Below are positions 17,286-24,558 of a DNA stretch of 64,000 nucleotides, piece by piece. The DNA comes from Azonexus sp. (GTDB lineage: Bacteria; Pseudomonadota; Gammaproteobacteria; Burkholderiales; Rhodocyclaceae). Location: NCBI GenBank assembly GCA_017983615.1, contig JAGOBB010000005.1, positions 113,567 through 177,566 of the forward strand, written 5' to 3'. The notes beneath the pieces were generated by a model. That model was not told the origin of the DNA. It ran no database searches and saw only the letters and a program-made list of their open reading frames with translations. A program made the translations under genes and the position numbers. The stretch's first letter is position 1. Every line of letters begins with the position of its first letter.

Positions 17286-18122
17286 TTAACTTTTCAGCGC
17301 TAAGGCACGCTCATAAAGTGCGTTTTTTGCCGCGCCGGTGATCTGCGAAGCCAGCTTGGCCGCCTGCTTGACCGGCAAACCTTCGGCCAGCAGCAGCTTG
17401 AGTACGCGCTCGCCTTCGCCGCTATCGGCACCGGCCGGGGCGCCGGACAGCATCAGCACGAATTCGCCGCGCTGGCGGTTGGAGTCCTCCTTCAGCCAGG
17501 CCAGCGCTTCGGTCACGGGCAGGGAATGGATGGATTCAAACAGCTTGGTTAACTCGCGGGCAATGACCAGCGTCCGCTCGCCAAAGACGGTCGCCATGTC
17601 CTCGACGGTTTCCAGCACGCGGTGCGGTGCTTCATAGAAGACCAGAGCGCAGGGGGTGTCGCGCAATTCCTCCAGCGCCTGCCGCCGCTGGCCGCCCTTG
17701 GCCGGCAGGAAGCCGTAGAACAGGAAATGTTCGTCGAGCAGACCGGACGCCGATAGCGCCGTCGTCGCGGCGCACGGGCCGGGCAGCGGCACCACTTTGC
17801 AGCCGGCGGCGCGGACAGCGGCGACGATACGGGCGCCGGGATCGGAAATGCCGGGCGTGCCGGCATCGGAGATCAATGCCACCGCTTCGCCGACCTTCAG
17901 CTTCTCGACAATGCGTGCAGCCGCTTCGTGTTCGTTGTGCTGGTGAGCCGGAATGCTCCGCGCATGGGCGCCGAGTTGCTTCAACAACGGGCCGCTGTGG
18001 CGGGTGTCCTCGGCGGCGACCCAGGGCACGGTGCGCAGAATTTCCTCAGCGCGGCGGGTCAGGTCGGCGAGATTCCCGAGCGGCGTCGGGACGACATACA
18101 ATGCGGCGGATTCTTCCGTCAT
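17286..18122 (-). CDS. rsmI: 16S rRNA 2'-O-methyltransferase (C1402)
   Basis: A 278-residue member of the tetrapyrrole-methylase fold. [75 protein letters not shown] and [17 protein letters not shown] are the RsmI signature blocks. It methylates the ribose of C1402 in the decoding centre. Although the frame is open further upstream, the ATG at 18122 gives the usual short lead ([11 protein letters not shown]); the ATG at 18134 is an alternative. It is divergent from yraN, and the two starts almost touch, as in the conserved rsmI/yraN arrangement. Confidence 0.95.
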   Translation of the reverse strand: MTEESAALYVVPTPLGNLADLTRRAEEILRTVPWVAAEDTRHSGPLLKQLGAHARSIPAHQHNEHEAAARIVEKLKVGEAVALISDAGTPGISDPGARIVAAVRAAGCKVVPLPGPCAATTALSASGLLDEHFLFYGFLPAKGGQRRQALEELRDTPCALVFYEAPHRVLETVEDMATVFGERTLVIARELTKLFESIHSLPVTEALAWLKEDSNRQRGEFVLMLSGAPAGADSGEGERVLKLLLAEGLPVKQAAKLASQITGAAKNALYERALALKS

Positions 18123-18132
18123 TTTTATCAGC

Positions 18133-18495
18133 ATGCAGGCAAAGGCCAACGATACCACCACCGCCCGCGGCCGCGAAGCCGAAGATCGGGCTGCCAAGCA
18201 TCTCGAATGCTACGGTCACCGGGTCATTTCGCGCAATTTCCGGATTCGCGGCGGCGAGATCGACCTGATCTGCCGCGATGGCAAGGTGCTGGTTTTCGTC
18301 GAGGTACGGCAACGCAGCCGCAGCGATTTCGGTGGCGCCGGGGCGAGCATCACGGCCAGCAAGCGCCGCCGCATTGTCCTCGCCGCACAGCACTATCTGG
18401 CCGGCAAGCCGGCCTGCGACTGCCGTTTCGACTGCGTACTGATCGACGGCGAACGACTCGAATGGATCAGGAATGCGTTTGCTGCTGACGATTAG
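18133..18495 (+). CDS. yraN: YraN family (UPF0102) putative endonuclease
   Basis: A 120-residue protein with the family pattern GREAEDRAAKHLE, the nuclease-like core NFRIRGGEIDLICRDGKVLVFVEVRQRS (catalytic E, D, E-x-K-like residues of the PD-(D/E)XK fold) and ACDCRFDCVLIDG. The biochemical role is unproven. I chose the ATG at 18133 because the homologous region starts there, although the frame is open upstream. Residues of about 24-36 coincide with the dispersed repeat core, yet the conserved NFR..GEIDL block is intact. It overlaps the start of the HIRAN gene by 23 bases. Confidence 0.9.
   Translation: MQAKANDTTTARGREAEDRAAKHLECYGHRVISRNFRIRGGEIDLICRDGKVLVFVEVRQRSRSDFGGAGASITASKRRRIVLAAQHYLAGKPACDCRFDCVLIDGERLEWIRNAFAADD
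18204..18243 (+). repeat. dispersed repeat, copy 5 (in yraN)
   Basis: GAATGCTACGGTCACC is followed by CGGGTCATTTCGCGCAATTTCC. The 11-base core is exact; the tail is poorly matched apart from two A/T stretches. It is translated as LECYGHRVISRNF, a frame different from other copies. Confidence 0.6.
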
Positions 18496-18838
18496 CCTGC
18501 TCGCCTGGCTGACCGCCGCCCAGGCCGACAGCGTCCGGATGCTGGTACAAAGTTCGCCGCTGGCCGGCAGCCAGTATTACGCGATGGAGGCTTTCTGGAC
18601 GGACATCAAGGTGGGCGACGCACTGGCGCTGATCCGCGAGCCCGACAACCGGCACGACCGCAATGCCATCCGCGTCGAATGGCGCGGCCACAAGCTTGGC
18701 TACGTACCGCGCGCGCAGAACCGGGCGGTTGCCGCGGCGATGGATGCCGGGGACCAATTGAGCGCCCGCGTGTCGTCCCTGAGCGACAACAAAAATCCGT
18801 GGCAACGGCTGGCATTCGAAGTCTTCGCCGAGCTGTGA
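18473..18838 (+). CDS. exported HIRAN-domain protein
   Basis: A 121-residue protein with a signal peptide (MRLLLTISLLAWLTAAQA) followed directly by a complete HIRAN domain. The signature ALALIREPDNRHDRNAIRVEWRGHKLGYVPRAQN is clear (described in parts: EPDNRHDRNAI and LGYVPRAQN). HIRAN domains bind DNA ends in SNF2 helicases, but stand-alone bacterial forms with signal peptides are of unknown role. It starts inside yraN and sits between yraN and diaA. In enteric bacteria, LpoA lies next to yraN in this locus; none is seen here. Confidence 0.85.
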   Translation: MRLLLTISLLAWLTAAQADSVRMLVQSSPLAGSQYYAMEAFWTDIKVGDALALIREPDNRHDRNAIRVEWRGHKLGYVPRAQNRAVAAAMDAGDQLSARVSSLSDNKNPWQRLAFEVFAEL

Positions 18839-18881
18839 GGTAGAATGCCTTCACTCACAGTCCCACAAGCCATTGAACCGT

Positions 18882-19472
18882 ATGGATTTGATTGCCCGCG
18901 TTGCCAAGCATTTCGAGGACAGCGCCCAAACCCAGCTGAACGCCGTTGAAATGATGGCGGCCCCCATCGCTGCCGCCATCGAAACGATGACCAACGCGCT
19001 GATCAACGGCGGCAAGATTCTCGCCTGCGGCAATGGCGGCTCGGCCAGCGATTCGCAGCGTTTCGCCAGCAAGCTGATCGGCCGCTTCGAGGCAGAGCGG
19101 CAGGAACTCGCGGCCATCGCCCTGACCACCGATTGCTCCATCCTGACGTCGGTCGCCAACGACTATGCATTGAACCAGATATTCGCCCGCCAGGTGCGCG
19201 GACTCGGCCATGCTGGTGACGTGCTGCTCGCCATATCAGCCGCCGGCAATGCCGGCAATGTGATCGAGGCGATCAACGCAGCCCACGAGCATGACATGAC
19301 TGTCGTCGCGCTGACTGGCAAGGATGGCGGCCAGATCGCCGAAGTCCTGCGCGACGACGACATCCACCTCTGCGTGCCGGCCGACCGGACGGCACGAATT
19401 CAGGAAACCCACCTGCTCGTCATCCATTGCCTGTGCGATGGTATCGATGCACTCTTACTGGGAGTCGAATGA
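18882..19472 (+). CDS. diaA: SIS-domain protein, DiaA/GmhA-like
   Basis: A 196-residue SIS-fold protein. ILACGNGGSASDSQRFASKLIGRFEAERQELAAIAL is the phosphosugar-binding region, and VLLAISAAGNAGNVIEAINAA the second loop. In GmhA these residues isomerise sedoheptulose 7-phosphate; in DiaA the same fold binds DnaA to promote timely replication initiation. The position between yraN and the BON lipoprotein is the diaA position of enterobacteria, so I favour DiaA. The start is the ATG at 18882. The stop overlaps the next gene's ATG by four bases. Confidence 0.85.
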   Translation: MDLIARVAKHFEDSAQTQLNAVEMMAAPIAAAIETMTNALINGGKILACGNGGSASDSQRFASKLIGRFEAERQELAAIALTTDCSILTSVANDYALNQIFARQVRGLGHAGDVLLAISAAGNAGNVIEAINAAHEHDMTVVALTGKDGGQIAEVLRDDDIHLCVPADRTARIQETHLLVIHCLCDGIDALLLGVE

Positions 19473-20131
19473 TGCGAAAAGCCAAACTCACCCTGGCCAC
19501 CCTGGCCATGATTTCAGTCCTGCCCATGCTGCAAGGTTGCTTCCCGGCCGTTGTCGGTGGCGCCGCCGTCGGCGTCATGTCGGCGCACGACCGCCGCTCG
19601 ACCGGCACGCAGACCGACGACGAAGCCACCGAATGGAAGGCCAAACTGAAGGTTCCCGATCAATACAAGGAAGCTTCGCACATCAATTTCACCTCGTACA
19701 ATCGACGCCTGCTGATCACCGGCGAGGTGCCGAACGAGGAAGCCAAGTCCGCCATCGAAAGCCAGGTCCGGATGATCGAAGGTGTCCGCGAGGTGTACAA
19801 CGAACTCGGCATTGGGCCTGCCTCTTCGCTGGGCAGCCGCAGCACCGACTCCTTCATCGACTCCAAGGTCAAGGCCCGCCTGGTCGATTCGAACCAGATT
19901 TCGGCCAACCACATCAAGGTCGTCACCGAGCGCGCCATCGTACACCTGATGGGCATCGTCAATGAACACGAAGCCAAGGTCGCCGTTGCCGTCGCGCGGA
20001 CCACCTCCAGCGTGAAGAAGGTGGTCAACCTGATGGAAATCGTCAGCGACGACGATACTCGCCGCATCGACAGCCAGACGCTGGGTTCGCGCACGCCCCC
20101 GCCACAGAGCGCCCCGGTCGAGACACGGTGA
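19469..20131 (+). CDS. BON-domain lipoprotein, DolP (YraP)-like
   Basis: A protein of about 220 residues with a lipoprotein signal (LQGC, Cys24 from the first ATG) and two BON domains: about 65-130 (INFTSYNRRLLITGEVPNEEAKSAIESQV) and 135-205 (DSFIDSKVKARLVDSNQIS, VHLMGIVNEHEAKVAVAVA). DolP binds anionic phospholipid at the division site and supports outer-membrane integrity. The operon position after diaA matches. ATG codons at 19469 and 19472 are both possible; 19469 overlaps the diaA stop. A low-complexity Pro tail ends the protein. Confidence 0.88.
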   Translation: MMRKAKLTLATLAMISVLPMLQGCFPAVVGGAAVGVMSAHDRRSTGTQTDDEATEWKAKLKVPDQYKEASHINFTSYNRRLLITGEVPNEEAKSAIESQVRMIEGVREVYNELGIGPASSLGSRSTDSFIDSKVKARLVDSNQISANHIKVVTERAIVHLMGIVNEHEAKVAVAVARTTSSVKKVVNLMEIVSDDDTRRIDSQTLGSRTPPPQSAPVETR

Positions 20132-20135
20132 GCCA

Positions 20136-20214
20136 GCTATTAGTTATCGGTCGCTAGTGGTTAGCAAAAGCGCCTTCAAAACTCGCTAACATCCAATGAC
20201 TAATAACTAGCAAC
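20136..20214. repeat. large imperfect palindrome between convergent genes, copy A
   Basis: The left arm (20136-20177) and right arm (20181-20214) pair imperfectly, for example GCTATTAGTTAT with the complement of ACTAATAACTAGC, and GGTTAGC with GCTAAC. The arms are rich in TAA/TAG on both strands. The right arm encodes the last residues (VASY) and TAG stop of the fused DctQM gene. It probably works as a two-way transcription terminator. A second copy lies at 52571-52687. Confidence 0.7.
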
Positions 20215-22011
20215 TCCTGGCAGCCAGGTCGCCAGGAAAGGCAGCGCTGAAATGGTCAGGGCACCAAGGAACATCGCCGCCACGGCCGGCACCACCGCTG
20301 CGGCAACATAACGGATCGGCTTGGCGAACATCGCCGAGGCGAAATAAATGTTCATGCCGGCCGGCGGGCAGAGGAAACCCATCTCGATGTTGGCCAGAAA
20401 AATAACGCCAAAGTGCACCGGATCGACGCCATACGCCAGCGCCACCGGCAACAGCAGCGGCACCAGCACAACGATGGCGGCGTAGATTTCCATCAGCGCC
20501 CCGGCCACCAGCAGGAACAGGTTCAGCGCGATCAGAAAGGCGAATTTGTTGGGCAAAACCGATTGCACCCACTCGATGGCGGCGTCTGGAATGCCGGCGT
20601 CGATCAGGAAGTTGGTCAGGCCCAGCGCCATGCCGAGGATCAGCATGATGCCACCGATGACCTGGGCGCATTCGACTAGCGCCCGTGCGACGCCCCGGCC
20701 ATCCAGCTCGCGGTGCGCCACCGTCTGTGTCAGCACGGCGTAGGCAGCCGTCAGCGCTGCGCTTTCGGTCGGCGTCGCCAGGCCGCTAACCAGCGAGCCG
20801 ATGGCCACCACCGGCGCCATGATTTCCCACTTGGCGGCCCATGCGGCGGCGCCGGCGGATTTCAAATTTGGCCGTTTTTTGAGGCCGACCGTGGCATTTG
20901 TGCCTTTCAGGAAACCGCCCACCGTCAGCAGGAAGCCGACCATGACCAGCGCCGGCAGCAGCCCGGCCAGGAACATCGTGTTGATGGGCACGCGGGCGAT
21001 GATGGCGTACATGATCAGCGGCACCGACGGCGCCAGCAGCACGCCGAGCGCGCTGGCACTGGTCACCAGCCCGATGCCGCGGCGTTCGGGAAAACCGGCC
21101 TGAGTCAGCAAGGGCAGCAGCAGACCACCCAGTGCCAGGATGGTCACGCCGCTGCCGCCGGTCAAGGCGGTAAAGCCGGAACAAAGCAGGGCGCCGGCCA
21201 CCGCCGTGCCGGTTGCCCCGCCACCGAACAGCGCGGTGAACAAGGTGCCCAACCGGGCTGCCGCGCCGGTCCGGGCGAAGATCAGGCCGGCCAGCGTGAA
21301 CAGCGGCAAGGCGGGCAGCGAGGGATTGACCGTGATCTGGTAGTGGCTGAGCGGCACCGAGGCGAGCGGCTGGCCTTCCTGCCAGAACAGGGCCAGCGCC
21401 AAGCCACCGAGTACCGCAAAGACCGGCGCACCACAGAGCAGCACGGCGAGCAGCCACAGTGCGAGAGGCCAAAGGGGAAGCGTCGCGCCGTCAAAATGGG
21501 CGGCAAACAGCCAGCCGAACAAGGGCAGGATGACCGCGATCACCAGGCGCCCGGCCGTCGCCGACGTCAGTCGCGCGGCGATTTTCGCGCCGAGCAACGC
21601 AAAGCCGGCCGGCATCGCGGCCTGGACCAGCCAACCGGGAACGCCGTAGGCCAGCGTCTGCCGCGCTTCCATTTCGCTGACCACGAAGGTCCAGCTGGCC
21701 TGCGCCAGCATGCCGCAGAGCAGCGCCGAACTGGCTTGCGCGAACACGCTGGCGGCAAGCCTGATCCTGTAGTCGTGCGCACCGGCAAAGCCGGCGCCGA
21801 GGGAGGTCAGATGGCCGCCGCGCTCGGCGACCAGGGCGCCGGCCATGGCGAGCACCAGCCCGAGGTGCTGGACCAGTTGCGGCGCATTCTCGACCCCCTG
21901 GCCGAACAGCGGCCGCAAGACAATCTCTGCCAGCGGCAACAGCAGCATCAGGGCCAGCGCCGCGCCGGCCAGCCCGGCGTCTAAAGCGCCGAATCGGCGC
22001 AACCAGACCAC
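20200..22011 (-). CDS. TRAP transporter fused small/large permease (DctQM)
   Basis: A 603-residue membrane protein. The N-terminal 170 residues form the four-helix DctQ subunit (LVQHLGLVLAMAGALVAERGGHLT). The rest is the DctM large subunit of about 12 helices (FTALTGGSGVTILALGGLLLPLL, APSVPLIMYAIIARVPINTMFLAG, MEIYAAIVVLVPLLLPVALAYGVDPVHFG, CPPAGMNIYFAS). The complex imports an organic acid bound by DctP, driven by an ion gradient. It starts with GTG at 22011, sharing one base with the dctP stop. Residues of about 371-385 (TNATVGLKKRPNLKS) come from the dispersed repeat and fall in a cytosolic or periplasmic loop of DctM. Confidence 0.9.
   Translation of the reverse strand: MVWLRRFGALDAGLAGAALALMLLLPLAEIVLRPLFGQGVENAPQLVQHLGLVLAMAGALVAERGGHLTSLGAGFAGAHDYRIRLAASVFAQASSALLCGMLAQASWTFVVSEMEARQTLAYGVPGWLVQAAMPAGFALLGAKIAARLTSATAGRLVIAVILPLFGWLFAAHFDGATLPLWPLALWLLAVLLCGAPVFAVLGGLALALFWQEGQPLASVPLSHYQITVNPSLPALPLFTLAGLIFARTGAAARLGTLFTALFGGGATGTAVAGALLCSGFTALTGGSGVTILALGGLLLPLLTQAGFPERRGIGLVTSASALGVLLAPSVPLIMYAIIARVPINTMFLAGLLPALVMVGFLLTVGGFLKGTNATVGLKKRPNLKSAGAAAWAAKWEIMAPVVAIGSLVSGLATPTESAALTAAYAVLTQTVAHRELDGRGVARALVECAQVIGGIMLILGMALGLTNFLIDAGIPDAAIEWVQSVLPNKFAFLIALNLFLLVAGALMEIYAAIVVLVPLLLPVALAYGVDPVHFGVIFLANIEMGFLCPPAGMNIYFASAMFAKPIRYVAAAVVPAVAAMFLGALTISALPFLATWLPGVASY
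20858..20900 (-). repeat. dispersed repeat, copy 6 (in dctQM)
   Basis: On the minus strand this reads AAATGCCACGGTCGGCC, then an A-run (TCAAAAAAC), GGCC, AAATTTGAAATCC. There is one mismatch in the core. It is translated in the same frame as copy 1 and gives a near-identical peptide in an unrelated protein. Confidence 0.82.
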
Positions 22012-23015
22012 TAGCGCTTACCGGCGCGATAGGCCTTGAGCAGGCCAACCACTTCGTCGAAGGTTTCCGCCGGCACCGTCTTGCCGCGTATGCGCGGGTA
22101 AAGGTTTTCGGCCAACGCGTTCCATTCCTTCATCTGTTCGGCGTTCGGCTTGTTGACCTTGAGGCCGCGTTTTTCCATCGCAGCCACCGCTTCGTCGACT
22201 TCGGCCCTGGCCTTGGCGCGCAATTGGATACCGGCCTTGGCGCCGGCCTCTCGGACGGCGGCCTGGCCCTCAGGCGACAGCTCGTCCCAAGCCTTGCGGG
22301 TGATGATCAGGGCGCCAACGATGGGTGCCCAGTCGAGGTCGAGCATGTTCGGCGCGCTGTTGTAGACCTGCGTCGCCAGCGCGAAATACGGCGTCGACGG
22401 CACGGCGTTGATCATGCCGGTCTGGATCGCTGGCAGGACGTCGGCCGTCTCCAGCGGCACCGGCGTGTAGCCGAGACTCTTCATGATTTCCTGCTGGTCG
22501 GTTTCGGCCGACCAGGCGAAGAATTTCATTTTCTTGTAGTCGTCCGGACGCACCGCCGGATCTTTCGAGAAGAAGCGGACCCAGCCTGCATCGCCCCAGG
22601 CGAGCACGACAAAGCCCTTGTCGAGAAACTTCTTTTCCATCGCCGGGCGCAGTTTCTCGCGCACGTAATCAACCTCGTCCCAGGTACGGAACATCAGCGG
22701 CATGTTTTGCAGGGCGCCAATCGACGGTTCGATCTCGCGCAGGCCGACCACCGAAAGCAGGCCGCCCTGCAACTGGCCGATGCGCATCCGGCGCACCATG
22801 TCGGTTTCGCCGCCCTGGCTGCCATCCGGATAGACGAGATACTTGGCATTGCCGCCCTGCGCCGCCCGCCAGACTTCGCCGAGCTCCATCAACTGGCGGT
22901 GGTAGAGCGAGTTCTTCGGCGCCAGCGTGCCGATGCGCAACTGCTTGTCGGCGGCGACGGCGCTCAAGGCGAGCAGGGTGCCGAGCAACAGCGCGGCCAG
23001 TTTGCTTTTCATCAT
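22011..23015 (-). CDS. TRAP transporter solute-binding protein (DctP family)
   Basis: A 334-residue periplasmic protein with a signal peptide (MMKSKLAALLLGTLLALSAVAA). The mature start KQLRIGTLAPKNSLYHRQLMELGEVWR, LRPAMEKKFLDKGFVVLAW, DDYKKMKFFAW and GMINAVPSTPYFALATQVY match the DctP (TAXI-unlike) fold. The arginine-containing ligand-clamp region lies near MVRRMRIGQLQGG. It is preceded by CAGGAGAGA. Ligand unknown. It is co-transcribed with the TatT lipoprotein upstream and DctQM downstream. Confidence 0.9.
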   Translation of the reverse strand: MMKSKLAALLLGTLLALSAVAADKQLRIGTLAPKNSLYHRQLMELGEVWRAAQGGNAKYLVYPDGSQGGETDMVRRMRIGQLQGGLLSVVGLREIEPSIGALQNMPLMFRTWDEVDYVREKLRPAMEKKFLDKGFVVLAWGDAGWVRFFSKDPAVRPDDYKKMKFFAWSAETDQQEIMKSLGYTPVPLETADVLPAIQTGMINAVPSTPYFALATQVYNSAPNMLDLDWAPIVGALIITRKAWDELSPEGQAAVREAGAKAGIQLRAKARAEVDEAVAAMEKRGLKVNKPNAEQMKEWNALAENLYPRIRGKTVPAETFDEVVGLLKAYRAGKR

Positions 23016-23032
23016 TCTCTCCTGGAGTTTTT

Positions 23033-23953
23033 TCAGAACAGGTCGGGCGCCTGTTCGAGCAGCCATGCCGCCCGCCTGCGCATGACTTCGTTCTGCAATG
23101 CCTGCGGGCTGTCCTCGCCGTCGCGGATGGCCAGCGCCTGCTTGAGCAGGCTTTCGAACAGCGCCCGGTCTCCGGCAGGCTGGGCGTAACCCTCGGCCTT
23201 GCCGACCAGCGGCCCGACACTTCGGCCGCCCGACTGGGCAATGGCCCGGTCGAACCAGACCAGCGCTTGCGCCTGGCTACCACCGGGGCGCGACGCTTCA
23301 AAGGTGGCGAGCAGGCCGGTCAGCGCCCCCTGCCCCCACTCCGGATCGGCCTCCCAGGCCAGGCGAGCAAGGCGCACCGCCTGCGGCAGATCGGCGACGA
23401 CCTCCGGATCATCCTTGGCCAGCGAAATCCAGCCCCCCCAAGCCGCTGCTGCCCAATAGGCAAGGCCGGCATCGGCCGGGGCCACTTTCGGCCAGTTGGC
23501 AGGCTGCTGATTACGCAGCGCCTGGGCGAATCCGGGCAGTTCCTTTTCCAGCGCCGCCAGCGCATGGCGATGCGCCCGCCGGTAAAGCTGTGCAGCGCGC
23601 TGGCGCAGGCGCTCGGCGGCCTTGGCATCGCGAGCCTCGATGCGGTCAGCCTCGAAGGCGACGAAGGCATAGGTGTATTGCGTGAAACCGGCAGCCACCG
23701 ACTCGGCCAGCCGGCGATGGCCGGGATCGCTGCGCAGCACGGATTCCGACAGTTTCAGGTAGAAGGCACTGGCCTCGCGGGCCAAGTCTAGATCGCCCTC
23801 GCTCGCCTGCCCCTGCGCCGCCAGTTCGTCTGCCATCCCGCCAATCACCATCTGGCGCGGCGAGCAGGCGCTCAGCAGGGTGACGAGCAGCAGGGCGACG
23901 AAGATCGACAGTGAGTTGCGCCGGCAGGGGGACAATTGAATTCCGCTTGTCAC
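23033..23953 (-). CDS. TRAP-associated lipoprotein TatT (T component)
   Basis: A 306-residue lipoprotein (LSAC, Cys30). The body is helical and alanine-rich with TPR-like repeats (YTYAFVAFEADRIEARDAKAAERLRQRAAQLYRRAHRHAL, APADAGLAYWAAAAWGGWISLAKDDPE). This matches TatT, the trimeric TPR protein that partners DctP in TPAT-type transporters, described from Treponema. It begins the operon; the 181 bases upstream (23954-24134) should hold the promoter. The substrate could be hydrophobic or an organic acid, which is not determinable here. Confidence 0.82.
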   Translation of the reverse strand: MTSGIQLSPCRRNSLSIFVALLLVTLLSACSPRQMVIGGMADELAAQGQASEGDLDLAREASAFYLKLSESVLRSDPGHRRLAESVAAGFTQYTYAFVAFEADRIEARDAKAAERLRQRAAQLYRRAHRHALAALEKELPGFAQALRNQQPANWPKVAPADAGLAYWAAAAWGGWISLAKDDPEVVADLPQAVRLARLAWEADPEWGQGALTGLLATFEASRPGGSQAQALVWFDRAIAQSGGRSVGPLVGKAEGYAQPAGDRALFESLLKQALAIRDGEDSPQALQNEVMRRRAAWLLEQAPDLF

Positions 23954-24134
23954 GATGAGGTGGCAAGCACACTAGCCAGCCGACGTTACATGGGGATGAC
24001 AAGGCTTTGCGTCCCGTTCATTCGCCAGACAAGCTGCCTGCTGAAATCGATTCGCCCGCCCGGCAAGGGAACAATCCGCCCACCCAGGAATCTATCCGGT
24101 ATGCGCCCGGCTGACGGGCCTATAGTGAGACCAC

Positions 24135-24557
24135 ATGGATTCAGCACTGATCGCCTACCTGCTGGCAGCAGCGATTCGGATCACCGGCCTACCGCCGGTG
24201 CCGGTCGAGGAGTTGCCTCCTTTCGTGCCGCTTTCGTCGCGAGAGCTGGAGCGCCAGGTCTGCCCGGATGCCGGTCAGGGTTGCCGGGGTATCGTCGCCT
24301 ACTTCGACGCCCTGCACTATCGAATTCTTTACCGCGACAGCCTGAACCTCGACGAACCCTTCGACCATTCCTTCCTGCTGCACGAGATGGTCCATGTCCT
24401 GCAGCACCGGCAGGAGGGCAACGCAATGTACGAAAATTGCCGCGCCCTGCTACGCACTGAGGCCCTGGCCTATCGCGCCCAGAACATCTATCTGCGTGCC
24501 CACGACCAGATGGCCTTTGTCGGCACCCGGCTGACCCAGGCCGCGTGCACGCAGTAA
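24135..24557 (+). CDS. small zincin-like protein (HExxH motif, DUF6647-like)
   Basis: A 140-residue protein with a hydrophobic N-terminus (ALIAYLLAAAIRITGLPPVPV, signal-like). HEMVH at residues 83-87 is an HExxH zinc-binding motif in a helix, and a downstream RTEALAYRAQN supplies a possible third glutamate ligand about 20 residues later, as in gluzincins. Three cysteines (CPDAGQGC and ENC) may form disulfides, consistent with export. The family resembles DUF6647. It is convergent with kup, with one base between stop codons. Proteolytic activity is predicted from the motif only. Confidence 0.72.
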   Translation: MDSALIAYLLAAAIRITGLPPVPVEELPPFVPLSSRELERQVCPDAGQGCRGIVAYFDALHYRILYRDSLNLDEPFDHSFLLHEMVHVLQHRQEGNAMYENCRALLRTEALAYRAQNIYLRAHDQMAFVGTRLTQAACTQ

Positions 24558-24558
24558 C

